A stretch of DNA of 64,000 nucleotides from Sphingobacterium rhinopitheci (GCF_022627575.1 NZ_JADEYQ010000007.1:1-64000), one strand, 5' to 3'; shown: positions 28,043 through 38,977, counted from the stretch's first letter. The notes: a model not told the origin generated them from the letters alone. A program made the numbers and translations.

Positions 28043-29470
28043 CTAACACTCTGCCAAACTAACCGGCACTTTTGTTGCCAAGCCACCATCAGCTGTTTCT
28101 TTATACTTGACATTCATATCTTGAGCAGTTTCCCACATCGTACTAACGACAGCATCCAAACTTACTTTGGCTTTATCAGGATTCGATTGTAGTGCCAATT
28201 GAGCAGCTGTAATCGCCTTGATAGCACCCATTGTATTTCTTTCAATACAAGGTATCTGCACCAAACCACCTATAGGATCACAAGTCAGCCCGAGGTGATG
28301 TTCCATTGCAATCTCTGCTGCCATTAATACTTGGCGTTGTGAGCCACCAAGGCACTCTGTGAGTGCACCTGCTGCCATGGCGGAGGAGACACCGATTTCT
28401 GCTTGACACCCCCCCATTGCTGCAGAAATAGTTGCATTCTTCTTGAAGATAGCACCTATCTCAGAGGCCGTAGCAATAAATTGTAAAATATTATCATCTG
28501 AAAGAGCATCAAAGAAAATAATATAATATTGAAGAACTGCAGGAATCACCCCAGAAGCGCCATTAGTAGGCGCAGTAACCACTCTTCCAAACGAAGCATT
28601 CTCTTCATTTACAGCCAACGCAAAACAACTTACACAGTCCAATATATAGCCAAAATCTTTACCTCCTTGACGAAGTGCGTTCACCCAAGTTTCGTAATTA
28701 TGGTAAGATCTATCTTTCAAGATACGCTTATTCATCTTAGCAGCTCGTCTTTCAACATTCAACCCACCCGGTAATATACCGTCTGTATGACATCCTTTAT
28801 AGATACAATCCTTAATCGTATCGAATATTTTCAAAATACCTGCACGCGTTTCATATTCAGGACGCCAAGCACATTCATTTTCTAATACAAGTTCAGAAAT
28901 CTTAAGCCCTGTACGCATACAAGCACTGATTAACTCTTTAGCTGTATCTACTGGAAAAGGCAAGTCAACTTCTGACAATACACTTTCAGTATCATTTTCT
29001 TGCACCACAAATCCACCACCTATCGAGTAATAGGTTTCACTAATAGCAGTACCATCATTGATAAAAGCTTGGAAAGTTAGAGCATTAGAATGAAAGGGAA
29101 GACTTTGGTCAAATAAAAAGTGAAATTGATCCGTATAACTAAATTCTATCTCTGCAATCCCTCCCAATACCAACTTCTTAGCACTCTTAATATCTTGTAC
29201 TTTTGGAATTACTTGAGCCACATCAAAAGTAACGGGATCATCACCACTCAATCCTAATAATACAGCAATATCCGTCCCGTGCCCAATCCCTGTCTTTGCT
29301 AAAGATCCATAAAGAAATACATTGACCGATTGCACGTGCACAAACACACGCTTATCTATCAGTGACTGAACAAACCGTTGTGCTGCACGCCACGGACCTA
29401 GGGTATGTGAACTAGACGGTCCAATGCCAACCTTAAACATATCAAATACAGAAATTTGCTCTTTAGCCAT
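28043..29470 (-). CDS. sdaA: L-serine ammonia-lyase, iron-sulfur type
   Basis: This 475-residue single-chain enzyme deaminates L-serine to pyruvate. The N-terminal domain carries [10 protein letters not shown] near 17-26. The C-terminal catalytic domain shows [13 protein letters not shown] and [13 protein letters not shown]. The last cluster cysteines are in [13 protein letters not shown]. These Cys residues bind a 4Fe-4S cluster. The length is normal for the fused alpha/beta form. The gene is monocistronic. Confidence 0.95.
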   Translation of the reverse strand: MAKEQISVFDMFKVGIGPSSSHTLGPWRAAQRFVQSLIDKRVFVHVQSVNVFLYGSLAKTGIGHGTDIAVLLGLSGDDPVTFDVAQVIPKVQDIKSAKKLVLGGIAEIEFSYTDQFHFLFDQSLPFHSNALTFQAFINDGTAISETYYSIGGGFVVQENDTESVLSEVDLPFPVDTAKELISACMRTGLKISELVLENECAWRPEYETRAGILKIFDTIKDCIYKGCHTDGILPGGLNVERRAAKMNKRILKDRSYHNYETWVNALRQGGKDFGYILDCVSCFALAVNEENASFGRVVTAPTNGASGVIPAVLQYYIIFFDALSDDNILQFIATASEIGAIFKKNATISAAMGGCQAEIGVSSAMAAGALTECLGGSQRQVLMAAEIAMEHHLGLTCDPIGGLVQIPCIERNTMGAIKAITAAQLALQSNPDKAKVSLDAVVSTMWETAQDMNVKYKETADGGLATKVPVSLAEC

Positions 29471-29513
29471 TTTATTATTCGTTTATACCATTCGCAAAAC
29501 TAAGGTATTAGTG

Positions 29514-29552
29514 GTGAAAAAAAAAGCCAACTTGATGAATCAAGTTGGCTTT
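29514..29552 (-). terminator. Intrinsic terminator of the GH3 gene
   Basis: On the minus strand AAAGCCAACTTGAT pairs with ATCAAGTTGGCTTT, followed by about nine T. It lies just after the stop codon of the GH3 gene and before sdaA. Confidence 0.8.
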
Positions 29553-29573
29553 AACAATATTTTAATATATAAA

Positions 29574-31277
29574 CTAAATACCTTTCCCGAAGTCGTATTT
29601 TTTATTAACAGTAACAGGTAGTTTACCTGTCGCTTTGATTTGTCGCAATAATACCTTTAAAGCAGCGCGCTGCATAAAATCATCGTTTTGATACGCCAAT
29701 ATTATAGCACTACTTCTATCTACTTTTACAGAATTCAAAGCATATGGACTACTAAACATTACCGTAATAGTACGTCGTCCAGCAAGCTCATCAATAAATT
29801 TTTTCACGGGCTCTTTGATTGCCAATTCAGGCCTTGGTCGAGATCTATCATCATGTATTACTAATACAATCTGTTTATAAGATTTAATCTCTTTAATCAA
29901 CGCTTTCAATTCCTCGTCTGTTGCATCTGAAGGAATATAAAAATTCTTGCCATTTGTAAGCTGTAAAGCTAAGCCTTTTTCGAAATCCTGAGCGCTAGTT
30001 ATTCCTACCGAAACAACTGCTGTAGATTGCTTTTTATTAAAACTAAAAATAGCCTTATCAGAATTCAAAACAGTGATAGCACCATCAGCCATACGTTGAA
30101 TGAGTGATTTCGTAGCAGGCCTATTTAAATCTTCAATTAGACCATTTCTATTTGCAGGCTTATATTTATCTAACCCTAACCAATACTTAGCTGCTAAAAT
30201 GCGCTTTACTCTACTATCAATATCCGCTTGATTCAAGCGTCCGGACTGAATTGATTTTTGTACCAAATCAATTGCTCGTGCACTATTTTCTGAAATCTCT
30301 AATAAATCGTGACCTGCTTCTATCGCTAAGACATCTCCCTCACCATTGGGAAAATATTTAGTTACGCCTTTCATATCCATAGCATCCGTAACCGTAAGCC
30401 CTTTGAATCCTAACTCTTTTCGAAGAATCTCTGTTACCACATTTTTAGAAATAGATGAAGGTTTATTTGGCGTATTATCCAAAGCTGGAATAAACATATG
30501 TCCCACCATTACAGAAGGGGCGCCATCTTTGATCAATTCTTTAAAAGGAAAAATCTCCAATGAATCTAAACGCTCTCTTGAAAAATTAAGAACAGGTAAA
30601 TCGTAATGTGAATCTACATCCGTGTCACCATGTCCAGGAAAATGTTTAATGGAGGCTAGTATACCACCATCAACCATACCGTCCATGTAAGCTTTAGATT
30701 TTTTTACTACATTAAATTTATTATCACCAAAAGAACGAAATCCAATAACAGGATTTTTAGGGTTATTATTGACGTCAACAGTTGGTGCAAAATTAAAATG
30801 CATGCCTAATCTCAAGAAATCTTTAGCTACTTCACGACCCATATCATACAATAAACGATTGTCTTGAAGTGCTCCCAGTGTCATTTGATAAGGAAATGAC
30901 AGTGTAGAATCAGGCAATCTCATTCCTAATCCCCACTCTCCATCGACAGTAACTAACAAAGGAACTTTAGCATTTTTCTGATAAGCGTTTAACATATCCA
31001 AGTGACGAACTGGTCCACCTTGAAATACAACCAAGCCACCCAGTTGTTCTTTTTTCAGTACCGTTGCGACAGAATCAATATATCCTTGACCCAAATTGGT
31101 ATGTGCTCTCACCAAAAAAAGCTGCCCAATACGCTCTTTGGGAGTAAGGTTATTAAAAACAGAATCAACCCATTGATGTTGTTGATTAATAAAAGGCACG
31201 AATTCAGGCCTTTTTTGTGCCATGACAGCTGTTACTGTTATGGTTAATGCGATGCTAAAAAGTATATTTTTTATCAT
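29574..31277 (-). CDS. Glycoside hydrolase family 3 protein, beta-N-acetylhexosaminidase type
   Basis: This 567-residue exported protein starts with a signal peptide (MIKNILFSIALTITVTAVMA). The start at 31277 is preferred over an ORF start ten codons upstream because the signal peptide begins there. The GH3 domain shows VDGEWGLGMRL and the NagZ-type catalytic loop KHFPGHGDTDVDSH, whose Asp-His pair serves as acid/base. The nucleophile is Asp in VTDAMDMKGV. A C-terminal GH3 domain follows. Some Bacteroidota relatives carry an additional beta-lactamase-like domain, absent here. It likely removes terminal N-acetylglucosamine from peptidoglycan or other glycans in the periplasm. Confidence 0.88.
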   Translation of the reverse strand: MIKNILFSIALTITVTAVMAQKRPEFVPFINQQHQWVDSVFNNLTPKERIGQLFLVRAHTNLGQGYIDSVATVLKKEQLGGLVVFQGGPVRHLDMLNAYQKNAKVPLLVTVDGEWGLGMRLPDSTLSFPYQMTLGALQDNRLLYDMGREVAKDFLRLGMHFNFAPTVDVNNNPKNPVIGFRSFGDNKFNVVKKSKAYMDGMVDGGILASIKHFPGHGDTDVDSHYDLPVLNFSRERLDSLEIFPFKELIKDGAPSVMVGHMFIPALDNTPNKPSSISKNVVTEILRKELGFKGLTVTDAMDMKGVTKYFPNGEGDVLAIEAGHDLLEISENSARAIDLVQKSIQSGRLNQADIDSRVKRILAAKYWLGLDKYKPANRNGLIEDLNRPATKSLIQRMADGAITVLNSDKAIFSFNKKQSTAVVSVGITSAQDFEKGLALQLTNGKNFYIPSDATDEELKALIKEIKSYKQIVLVIHDDRSRPRPELAIKEPVKKFIDELAGRRTITVMFSSPYALNSVKVDRSSAIILAYQNDDFMQRAALKVLLRQIKATGKLPVTVNKKYDFGKGI

Positions 31278-31366
31278 AGAATAAACAAGTAGATTACTAA
31301 AATACAATTTTTCGCTTGATAAACCATATTTTGCATGAATATTTTACAAACACGCAAAAAAACGCA

Positions 31367-31909
31367 CTAAAGCAATTGGTATTTTTGCTCCAATAATATG
31401 GCAATATCTAAAGGGTTATCTATATCACCGCAAGCCTCTCTCTTCCACAGCATATTTATTATAAGTAATAAATATTGAGTTTCTAGTTCGGGCTCAGCAT
31501 ACCCAAGTTCAATAAATGCCTTAAGTATAATAGGCTGAACAGGCTTCATAAACTGTTCATGCTGTTGTTTAGAAAATGGAACGTGTGAGAGTCTTTCTTG
31601 CAATTTCCAAAACATAGGCTCTTCTGCCACTAATTTACTCGGCAAAAATATCATATTACGTAAAAAATCTTTTGCACTTTTATACGTCATCATGCCACGA
31701 TGATGTTGCAGAACTCTACGATACCCCGATTTAATCAAATGAACTAATAGAGCATCTTTGTTACCAAAATGTTTAAAAATCAATGCTTCTGATACTCCTG
31801 CTTGAAGTGAAATTTCTTTTGTTGAAGTATCAGCATATCCTTTCTGAGCAAACAATGCCAACGCTGTTTGCAATATCTTTTCTTTTCTACTTACTGAGGA
31901 TTCCTTCAT
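31367..31909 (-). CDS. TetR/AcrR-family transcriptional regulator
   Basis: This 180-residue protein has an N-terminal TetR helix-turn-helix (ILQTALALFAQKGYADTSTK, then ISLQAGVSEALIFKHFGNKD) and a helical C-terminal ligand domain. It is divergent from the outer-membrane barrel gene at 32014, with 104 bases between them, and may repress that gene. No efflux genes are adjacent. Confidence 0.88.
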   Translation of the reverse strand: MKESSVSRKEKILQTALALFAQKGYADTSTKEISLQAGVSEALIFKHFGNKDALLVHLIKSGYRRVLQHHRGMMTYKSAKDFLRNMIFLPSKLVAEEPMFWKLQERLSHVPFSKQQHEQFMKPVQPIILKAFIELGYAEPELETQYLLLIINMLWKREACGDIDNPLDIAILLEQKYQLL

Positions 31910-32013
31910 AAATTATAAATTCCGAGTAGCACAAATATATTTAATTTAACGTAAAACATGAATTGTATTATTTCTATGATAAAATGGAATATAAAGAATA
32001 ATACTGTAAAATT

Positions 32014-34776
32014 GTGTTAGCAAACCTATATAATACTTTGAAAACCAATAAACTTATACCTTTAATTGCATCCATCATAGTGTGCTTGAATACACCATTA
32101 TTCTCTAATGGACAAAATAGTATTTCAGGGGTAGTTATTGAAAAAACAAATTCAAAACCATTAATTGGTGTCACTTTGACCTTACTAAATAAGCTTGATT
32201 CTAGCAAAGCTACATTTACAACTGATGAAAGTGGGATTTTCAGCACAAAAAATCTGAAAAAAGGCAAATACAACATAAGCACAAATTATATAGGCTATAA
32301 GGGAGACTCTAAAGATATAGAATTAATGGAGAAACCGATTCATCTTTCCTTTCAATTAGAACCCAATGAAACCACTATAGAAGAAGTAGAAATTTCTGCT
32401 CCGCATGCAATCAAAATGAAGGGCGACACCATGGAATTTGATGCGCTCAAATTCTCCACACGAGAATATGCAGACGCAGACGAACTCGTAGTTCAAATCC
32501 CCGGTGTCATCATCGACGAAGAAGGGAATGTCTCAGCTCACGGTGAACAGGTAACCCGTATTATTGTTGATGGAAAAGAATTTTTCAGCTCAGACCCAAG
32601 AATCGCACTAAAAACACTGCCGGCAGATATCATTGCGAAGATCCAAATAATAGATGAAAAATCAGATCAATCCCGATTTTCCGGTTTTGATGATGGAAAG
32701 CGGAATAAAGTAATAAACATTGTAACAAAACCAGATAAAAGGAAAGGTAAGTTTGGGAAATCCAATCTAGCAAAAGGAAATGGTGACAAATTTGCTATTA
32801 ATGGATCATTGAATGGTTTCAACCAAGACCGAAAATTTTCAATCAACATACTAGCAAATAACATTAATGAAACTAATTTTGCTGAACAAGGACGCGGGGG
32901 AGCACGCCGTGGCAATTCTAATACTGAAAGAGGGCTATCAGACACCTACGCTGCTGCAATAAATTATAGCAATACATTTTGGGACAAAAAGATGGAAGTA
33001 TCAGGAGATTACAACTTCAGAAAGATGACTACATTAACGAATAGTTTGTCCGAGATAGAATATTTGTCCGAAAAACAAGCTAACCAATTTCGATTTCAAG
33101 ATCAATACTCGGACCATACAGTAAAAGAACAGAAGTTCAATGCTAGGGTAAAATGGGACATTGACTCCTTAAATAAAATTGACTTCTCCCCTACTATTTC
33201 CTATACTGGGGGACAAAACATTTCAATGTCTATAAGTGAAACAAATTTGGAAAAAACAAAACCTATAAATTCATCAAACAGGAGCACTGAATCAATAAAC
33301 GAGAATATCAATGTGGGTGGCTCGATTACGTATATGCATCGCTTCAAAAAACAAGGAAGGACTATTTCATTAAATGTCAGTGGCCATTTTAATGCTAATG
33401 ATGCCACAGCCTTAAATCTTGCTGTTACTTCCTATTACAAAAACGCTAGCCTGTCACGCATAGACACCAACAACAATAAAAGTCTTACCCATGGATATGG
33501 CTCAGGTGTCAATAGTAGGCTTTCCTTCACGGAAAATATATCCACAAAAAGTAGACTACAAGCGAATTATAATTTCCGCAATACGGCCGGCTATTCTGAC
33601 AAAGAAACATTTGAATTCTTAGCAGAAACTGGGCAACTGGGCGAACTAAAAGACAGGCTTTCAAATGAATTTAGAAATGACTATAATTATCATAGTGCAG
33701 GTATTTCTTATTCCTATAACAACAAAGAGACAATACGTGTACAAATAGGCACAAATTTCCAACACGGCATACGCGTAAATAATAGAATCGTACCCATTAA
33801 TTTAAAGACAACAGCCGACTTCAACAGTATATTACCAGAGTTTACATTTGCATTTAAAATTGATGAAAACAGACATATTGAACTGAACTACAATACCGAG
33901 ACAAACGCCCCAAGCATCAATAATCTACAGGATTTTGTTAATAATCAAAACGAACTACGCATAACAAATGGAAACCCTAACCTCAAACAAGAATATGCCC
34001 ATAGTTTAAGAGTCCAATACAAAGATATTAACAAAGTTTCAGGCAGGTCTCTAAGGACCAACCTATCTTTAGATTTATTCAATAATAAAATCGTGAACTC
34101 CATCATCATGACAGACACCACGATAGCTCTATTTGATGATATTATCTTAGGAGCCGGAGGACAATACATCGTTCCGATCAATGTGAGTGGTGCCTATACC
34201 GCACGAATAAACAACAGCTACGGTGTCCCCATAAAAAAGTGGAAAATAAACCTACAAAGCAATACTAATGCTTACCTGTCCCATGATATTACACAAATAA
34301 ATGGGGATTTATTTAATAGTACTTCATACGGATTTGGGCAGACAGTAGGCTTCAATTCAAATTTCAGCAAATTATATATTATCGGATTGAGTTATACCAT
34401 TAACGGTAGATTTACAGAAAACCCCATGTCTACTGTAAAACAGTACCAAATATATACCCATAAAATAAACAACAATATAACTATAGAACTATTCAAAAAA
34501 ATAGTTCTCGGTTCCAACTTTATGTATCTATACAATGGAGGGATACTGGGTGCTCCAGCAATAGAGACAACCCTTTGGAATGCTTCATTAGGATATAAAA
34601 TATTGAAACATAGAAATGCAGAAATCGCTATTCGTGGTTTTGATCTTTTAAATAATGCACAAAATATAAATAGAAGAGTCAATGAGAATAACATCTCCAA
34701 TGTCACATCCAACACACTTACAAGGTACTTCCTAACTACATTCACGTATAACTTGAGAAAATTTGGCGGTAGATAA
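32014..34776 (+). CDS. Outer-membrane beta-barrel protein with carboxypeptidase-regulatory-like domain
   Basis: This 920-residue TonB-receptor-like protein has a signal peptide ending near FSNGQ (residue 34), a CarboxypepD_reg-like domain (ISGVVIEKTNSKPLIGVTLTLL), and a plug-like segment (IPGVIIDEEGN, RIIVDGKEFFSSDP). A long C-terminal barrel of the OMP_b-brl_3 type follows. No SusD partner is nearby. The start codon is GTG at 32014; there is no ATG that keeps the signal peptide. Transport ligand unknown. The divergent TetR gene is the likely regulator. Confidence 0.85.
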   Translation: MLANLYNTLKTNKLIPLIASIIVCLNTPLFSNGQNSISGVVIEKTNSKPLIGVTLTLLNKLDSSKATFTTDESGIFSTKNLKKGKYNISTNYIGYKGDSKDIELMEKPIHLSFQLEPNETTIEEVEISAPHAIKMKGDTMEFDALKFSTREYADADELVVQIPGVIIDEEGNVSAHGEQVTRIIVDGKEFFSSDPRIALKTLPADIIAKIQIIDEKSDQSRFSGFDDGKRNKVINIVTKPDKRKGKFGKSNLAKGNGDKFAINGSLNGFNQDRKFSINILANNINETNFAEQGRGGARRGNSNTERGLSDTYAAAINYSNTFWDKKMEVSGDYNFRKMTTLTNSLSEIEYLSEKQANQFRFQDQYSDHTVKEQKFNARVKWDIDSLNKIDFSPTISYTGGQNISMSISETNLEKTKPINSSNRSTESINENINVGGSITYMHRFKKQGRTISLNVSGHFNANDATALNLAVTSYYKNASLSRIDTNNNKSLTHGYGSGVNSRLSFTENISTKSRLQANYNFRNTAGYSDKETFEFLAETGQLGELKDRLSNEFRNDYNYHSAGISYSYNNKETIRVQIGTNFQHGIRVNNRIVPINLKTTADFNSILPEFTFAFKIDENRHIELNYNTETNAPSINNLQDFVNNQNELRITNGNPNLKQEYAHSLRVQYKDINKVSGRSLRTNLSLDLFNNKIVNSIIMTDTTIALFDDIILGAGGQYIVPINVSGAYTARINNSYGVPIKKWKINLQSNTNAYLSHDITQINGDLFNSTSYGFGQTVGFNSNFSKLYIIGLSYTINGRFTENPMSTVKQYQIYTHKINNNITIELFKKIVLGSNFMYLYNGGILGAPAIETTLWNASLGYKILKHRNAEIAIRGFDLLNNAQNINRRVNENNISNVTSNTLTRYFLTTFTYNLRKFGGR

Positions 34777-34792
34777 CATTTTACCAAGAAGA

Positions 34793-35383
34793 CTATATAA
34801 AAGTTCCTCCGGCATTAATAAGATATTGCTTCTTGGTCATATAAGAATCCTTATCTATTGCTTTGGTCGCCTTAGATACAATGGCGGTTTTATAGCCTAA
34901 GGCCAAAGCATCTATAGCGGTGTAATAAACACAATAATCGGCTGCTAATCCACATATATGTACTTCTGTAACCCCTCTATCACTCAAATAGCCATGTAAA
35001 CCTGTATTACGCTGACGTGAGTTATCATAAAAACCTGAATAGCTATCCACGTTCACATTTGTTCCTTTCCTGAAAATCCCCTCGAAGCGCACCTGATCTA
35101 ATAAATCTGAAAATTGAGCACCAAAAGATCCTTGGATACAATGATCTGGCCACAATGTTTGTTGAATACCCTTTATCGAAATAACATCAAATTCTTTATA
35201 CTGCGAATATTGTGACGCAAAACTTTTGTGAACTGCAGGATGCCAATCTTGTGTTGCTACCACCAATTCATACCTGCTTTGCAATGCATTAATAACTGGA
35301 ATAATTTCATCACCATTTGGTACACATAGATTACCGCCAGGTAAAAAATCATTCTGCATATCTACTACTATTAAAGCTTTCAT
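34793..35383 (-). CDS. pncA: Nicotinamidase
   Basis: This 196-residue isochorismatase-fold enzyme hydrolyses nicotinamide to nicotinate in NAD salvage. The catalytic Asp is in VVDMQNDFLPGG (residue 8), with a metal site in TQDWHPAVHKSF and the nucleophilic Cys in CGLAADYCVYYTA (the second Cys, after DY). Its length is normal. It starts 8 bases after the response-regulator gene, so it is the third gene of a histidine kinase/response regulator operon, an unusual place for pncA. Confidence 0.92.
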   Translation of the reverse strand: MKALIVVDMQNDFLPGGNLCVPNGDEIIPVINALQSRYELVVATQDWHPAVHKSFASQYSQYKEFDVISIKGIQQTLWPDHCIQGSFGAQFSDLLDQVRFEGIFRKGTNVNVDSYSGFYDNSRQRNTGLHGYLSDRGVTEVHICGLAADYCVYYTAIDALALGYKTAIVSKATKAIDKDSYMTKKQYLINAGGTFI

Positions 35384-35391
35384 AAATCGTA

Positions 35392-36063
35392 TTAATCTAT
35401 ATTCATTACATAACCAACACCCCTAACATTCGTAATATGAATACGCTCATCATGGACAAAATATTTTCTAATTCTACTGATAAAAACATCTAAACTTCTA
35501 CCGGTAAAATAAGTATCCTCTTTCCAATATGTTTTAATTATTTCTTCACGAGGAACTACCCTATCTTTATTTTCAAATAAACGACGTATCAACTCCGTTT
35601 CACGAAAAGACAACTTCTCAAAATAAGTACCAAAAGTAAGAAGGCTTTTATTCGTATCTAGGGTATAATTACCAATTTGATATATCATAGGTACTGTTCT
35701 CAAATTACGCTTCACTAATGCTTCTATCCTTACGATCAATTCTTCCACTTTAAAAGGCTTTCGAATATAATCATTAGCACCAACATGAAAGCCTTTAACC
35801 ACATCTTCAGTTTGGGTGAGTGCAGAAAGAAATAATATAGGAACCTGTGCATCCAGCTTACGAATTTCAGTAGCAAAAGTATAGCCATCCATTAAAGGCA
35901 TCATAATATCAACAACTAAGACATGAGGTTTTTCCTTCTTAAATATCGCCAATGCATCATGACCATTCAATCTATGCATTACCTCAAATCCATAATTCTC
36001 TAAACTATCTACGACTATCATCGCTAAATTAACCTCGTCTTCGATATACAATACTTTTATCAT
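35392..36063 (-). CDS. OmpR-family response regulator
   Basis: This 223-residue protein has an N-terminal receiver domain with phospho-acceptor Asp52 (VLVVDIMMPLMDG), acidic pocket E8-D9, and the Lys in IRKPFK. A C-terminal winged helix follows (FRETELIRRLFENKDRVVPR, ending NVRGVGYVM). It is paired with the sensor kinase 6 bases upstream. Target genes are unknown. Confidence 0.93.
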   Translation of the reverse strand: MIKVLYIEDEVNLAMIVVDSLENYGFEVMHRLNGHDALAIFKKEKPHVLVVDIMMPLMDGYTFATEIRKLDAQVPILFLSALTQTEDVVKGFHVGANDYIRKPFKVEELIVRIEALVKRNLRTVPMIYQIGNYTLDTNKSLLTFGTYFEKLSFRETELIRRLFENKDRVVPREEIIKTYWKEDTYFTGRSLDVFISRIRKYFVHDERIHITNVRGVGYVMNID

Positions 36064-36069
36064 AATATA

Positions 36070-37491
36070 TTATAATGGTAGTTTTACTATAAATGTAGTT
36101 CCCTTATTCAATTCACTGTTGACAGCAACCGTTCCTCCATGTTGCTCAACTACCTGCTTAACATAAGCCAGACCTAAACCAAATCCTTTTACAGGATGTA
36201 AATCCCCACTCGGCACTCTAAAAAACATAGTAAAGATATTATCTATATAATTTTGCGCAATACCGATTCCATAATCCTTTATTTCAATAGTGATGTCCTT
36301 TTTAGCCTTATAAATATGAACATCTACTTTTGCACTATCGTAAGAATATTTTATAGCATTATCAAGAAGGTTATTAAAGACATTTTTTAAATGTGAAGCA
36401 TCTGCATTAAGCCAAAAATCATCATCATCTACTAATAGATTTACATGTACCTCCTTATTGGCCCCCAATTTAGATAATTCAATCACTTCCAATACTAAAA
36501 GTTTAATGTCAATAGGTACTTTGAGTAAAACTATACCTTTAACTTCATCCATATCTAATTGTAAAACTTTCTCGATCATATTTGCTAAATGAGTAAGTTC
36601 GCTCTGTGAAATTTGGAGATATTTCTCCATTTTAGTCTTATCATCTTTAGCGCCGTATCGTTGTACAGCTTCAATTGCCGCCATCACGGTGGCAACTGGC
36701 GTTTTGAGTTCATGAGTCATATTATTAACAAATGATTTTCGCAGAATCGCCAATTTATTTTGCCTACTAATGGTCCAAAACAGATAGCTAAATGTCCCAA
36801 TCAAACCAAACACTAACAGAAAAGCAACTACCAATTGCCAAAACATTTTGGATAATACATAACTAACCGGCTGTACAAAAGTAGCCTTCAAAAATTCTCT
36901 CTTTGCTGGATTAACCAGCATAGGTCTTGTACTCATAAACCCTAAACTATCAACATATGCCCGGGGTCTATATCTTTTCTGATTGTCATGCATTCGTTCT
37001 AAAACGATACGAACATCAAAACCCATCCCTTTATCTTTCAATACATTGCTCAATAGGCTATCCAAAGTAACCAATGTATTGGTGTCAAATGATATTTGCT
37101 CCAACAGAAAAGGGGGCATTATAGATTTACTTACATTATTATAATATGGCTTTTCCATTTTTGAATTAAAGTGAGTAAACCGCTCCATTGATAAGCTATC
37201 TAATATTACCTTGAGCTTCGACGAATCAATACCACTATATACCTTTGACAATTCTTTTACAAGATCGCCGCTATCAAAACTATGAAAGTCCCCTTTATGA
37301 TGCTGCTTAATACTATCTTGGTGAAAATTATAATAATTTTGCACCACATTAAACAAACTTCTTTCCACTTCTGAGACAGATGTTTCAAGCCGATCCTTAT
37401 AACTTCCATATAACCAAATGGAGATTACTGCTACAATTCCTGTTAATGACAGGATAATTATAAACATCAATATTTTAAACTTCTTTAACAT
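36070..37491 (-). CDS. Sensor histidine kinase
   Basis: This is a 473-residue membrane kinase with two transmembrane segments (about 7-28 and 218-240) enclosing a periplasmic domain of roughly 190 residues. A HisKA domain follows with His260 in MTHELKTPVAT. The HATPase domain has an N-box (NVFNNLLDNAIKYS) and G-boxes (DYGIGI, KGFGLGLAYV). It phosphorylates the response regulator encoded next. The periplasmic domain is not one I recognise. Confidence 0.92.
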   Translation of the reverse strand: MLKKFKILMFIIILSLTGIVAVISIWLYGSYKDRLETSVSEVERSLFNVVQNYYNFHQDSIKQHHKGDFHSFDSGDLVKELSKVYSGIDSSKLKVILDSLSMERFTHFNSKMEKPYYNNVSKSIMPPFLLEQISFDTNTLVTLDSLLSNVLKDKGMGFDVRIVLERMHDNQKRYRPRAYVDSLGFMSTRPMLVNPAKREFLKATFVQPVSYVLSKMFWQLVVAFLLVFGLIGTFSYLFWTISRQNKLAILRKSFVNNMTHELKTPVATVMAAIEAVQRYGAKDDKTKMEKYLQISQSELTHLANMIEKVLQLDMDEVKGIVLLKVPIDIKLLVLEVIELSKLGANKEVHVNLLVDDDDFWLNADASHLKNVFNNLLDNAIKYSYDSAKVDVHIYKAKKDITIEIKDYGIGIAQNYIDNIFTMFFRVPSGDLHPVKGFGLGLAYVKQVVEQHGGTVAVNSELNKGTTFIVKLPL

Positions 37492-37584
37492 GATTAAAAC
37501 AAATTTAAATTCTTAGATTTGCACGACAACTTATGACAAGTCATATTTAACAAATTATAACACATATTAACAGTAGGTATTACT

Positions 37585-37592
37585 TACATTTG
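37585..37592 (+). promoter_or_regulatory. Candidate -7 box for the DUF4270 gene
   Basis: TACATTTG fits TAnnTTTG, 17 bases before the ATG at 37610, implying a leader of only about ten bases. Confidence 0.5.
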
Positions 37593-37609
37593 CATAGTAA
37601 CAAATATAT

Positions 37610-38974
37610 ATGAGTCAATTATTACACTTTAGAATACTTTTTATCTGCTCACTATTAATCGGAACTACAACATTCTATAGTTGTAATAAAGATACAAGTA
37701 TATCATTAGGAAAAATAAATGAAAATTTTGGTGTAGTTACCGTAGACTCAATGTCTGTATTTACTTCAACATACCAACTTTTAAATATGCCTTCGGCAGC
37801 CACTGGTGTTGTACTAGTAGGTAAATCTACCCAAGCAGATATTGGTACCATTACTTCTAAATCCTATATGAATTTGATTTTTGAAGCTTTGGGTAATGAT
37901 ATTCCAGAAAATGCAACCTTTGACTCTGTAAATGTTGTTTTAAAACCTTCGGCAAATAGATACTATTATGGAGATACTACAAAAGTACAGTCAATAGCCA
38001 TACATAGAGTAACCGAAGAAATAAAAACAGAAGACCTTACAACTTCAGTAGACAACTTTAATACGCCTGTTTATGTAACAGGACCTACTATATTTAACAC
38101 AAAAAATTTCACTTACGATTCTTCGCCATTAGGCGATATAACATTCAGTCCTAATGTAAAAAGCTTAGATAGCATTGCTATTAAGCTGGATCATGCCTTT
38201 GGGAAAGATCTATATGATAAAATCATAACTAATGATTGGAATGTTAGTAGTAATGAATTATTGTTACAATACTTGAAAGGAATTGTGATTGTTCCTGATG
38301 CAAATAACAGTGCATTATTAGGATTAAGTGATACCGTTAATTTAAATATAAATTATTCGTATATTGGAAGTGATGGTTTTGTAAAGACTGGTAAAAAGAG
38401 CTTAGTTTCATTACAAAAAGCATATCAATTTAATAATATTGAGTACGATCGTACAGGCACTCCATTTGCTAGTATAAACAATAGTAATAGAGAACTTAAA
38501 AGTACTGCTACAAACGGTGAAGTATTAATACAATCGGGATCAGGTCTTGTAGCTAAAGTAAATATCCCTTCATTAAATGATTTTTTAATTGAGCCAGATA
38601 TTGCGATCAATAAAATTGAATTAATTGTAGAAACAACAGGCATTAATTATGGATTTTATCCATCTCCAAATGCACTTATGATCTTAGTAGCAAATGGAAA
38701 TGGTATTCCTTTTTCATATGTGACTACGCCATTTTCGAACACTATACAATCAGCAACATTTACCCCAGGTAACGGCTCAGGTGTAAATGGAAAATACATA
38801 TTCAACTTAATTGAATATGTAAAACTAGTGAATACTCCATCATATAAGGATGCTTCCTTATTGTTGGCAACGACTTCCCCTGCTCTATTTAATACAGCAA
38901 ATGCTGCATTTATAGCAACAGAAAATGGAAAACCAAAAATTAAATTAAATATTGTATATACTAAATTTAGATAA
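37610..38974 (+). CDS. DUF4270 family lipoprotein
   Basis: This 454-residue protein begins with a lipoprotein signal whose Cys lies at the end of TTFYSC (about residue 25). It shows the DUF4270 pattern: GKINENFGVVTVDSMSV, then beta-strand-rich sequence, and PSLNDF...INKIELIVET in the C-terminal half. The family is found in Bacteroidota and has no established function. The kelch lipoprotein gene follows after 3 bases, so the two products probably work together at the cell surface or in the periplasm. Confidence 0.82.
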   Translation: MSQLLHFRILFICSLLIGTTTFYSCNKDTSISLGKINENFGVVTVDSMSVFTSTYQLLNMPSAATGVVLVGKSTQADIGTITSKSYMNLIFEALGNDIPENATFDSVNVVLKPSANRYYYGDTTKVQSIAIHRVTEEIKTEDLTTSVDNFNTPVYVTGPTIFNTKNFTYDSSPLGDITFSPNVKSLDSIAIKLDHAFGKDLYDKIITNDWNVSSNELLLQYLKGIVIVPDANNSALLGLSDTVNLNINYSYIGSDGFVKTGKKSLVSLQKAYQFNNIEYDRTGTPFASINNSNRELKSTATNGEVLIQSGSGLVAKVNIPSLNDFLIEPDIAINKIELIVETTGINYGFYPSPNALMILVANGNGIPFSYVTTPFSNTIQSATFTPGNGSGVNGKYIFNLIEYVKLVNTPSYKDASLLLATTSPALFNTANAAFIATENGKPKIKLNIVYTKFR

Positions 38975-38977
38975 TTT

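Noticed and set aside
34392..34787. 131-residue minus-strand ORF
   Set aside because: Antisense to the barrel of the outer-membrane protein; no independent signals.
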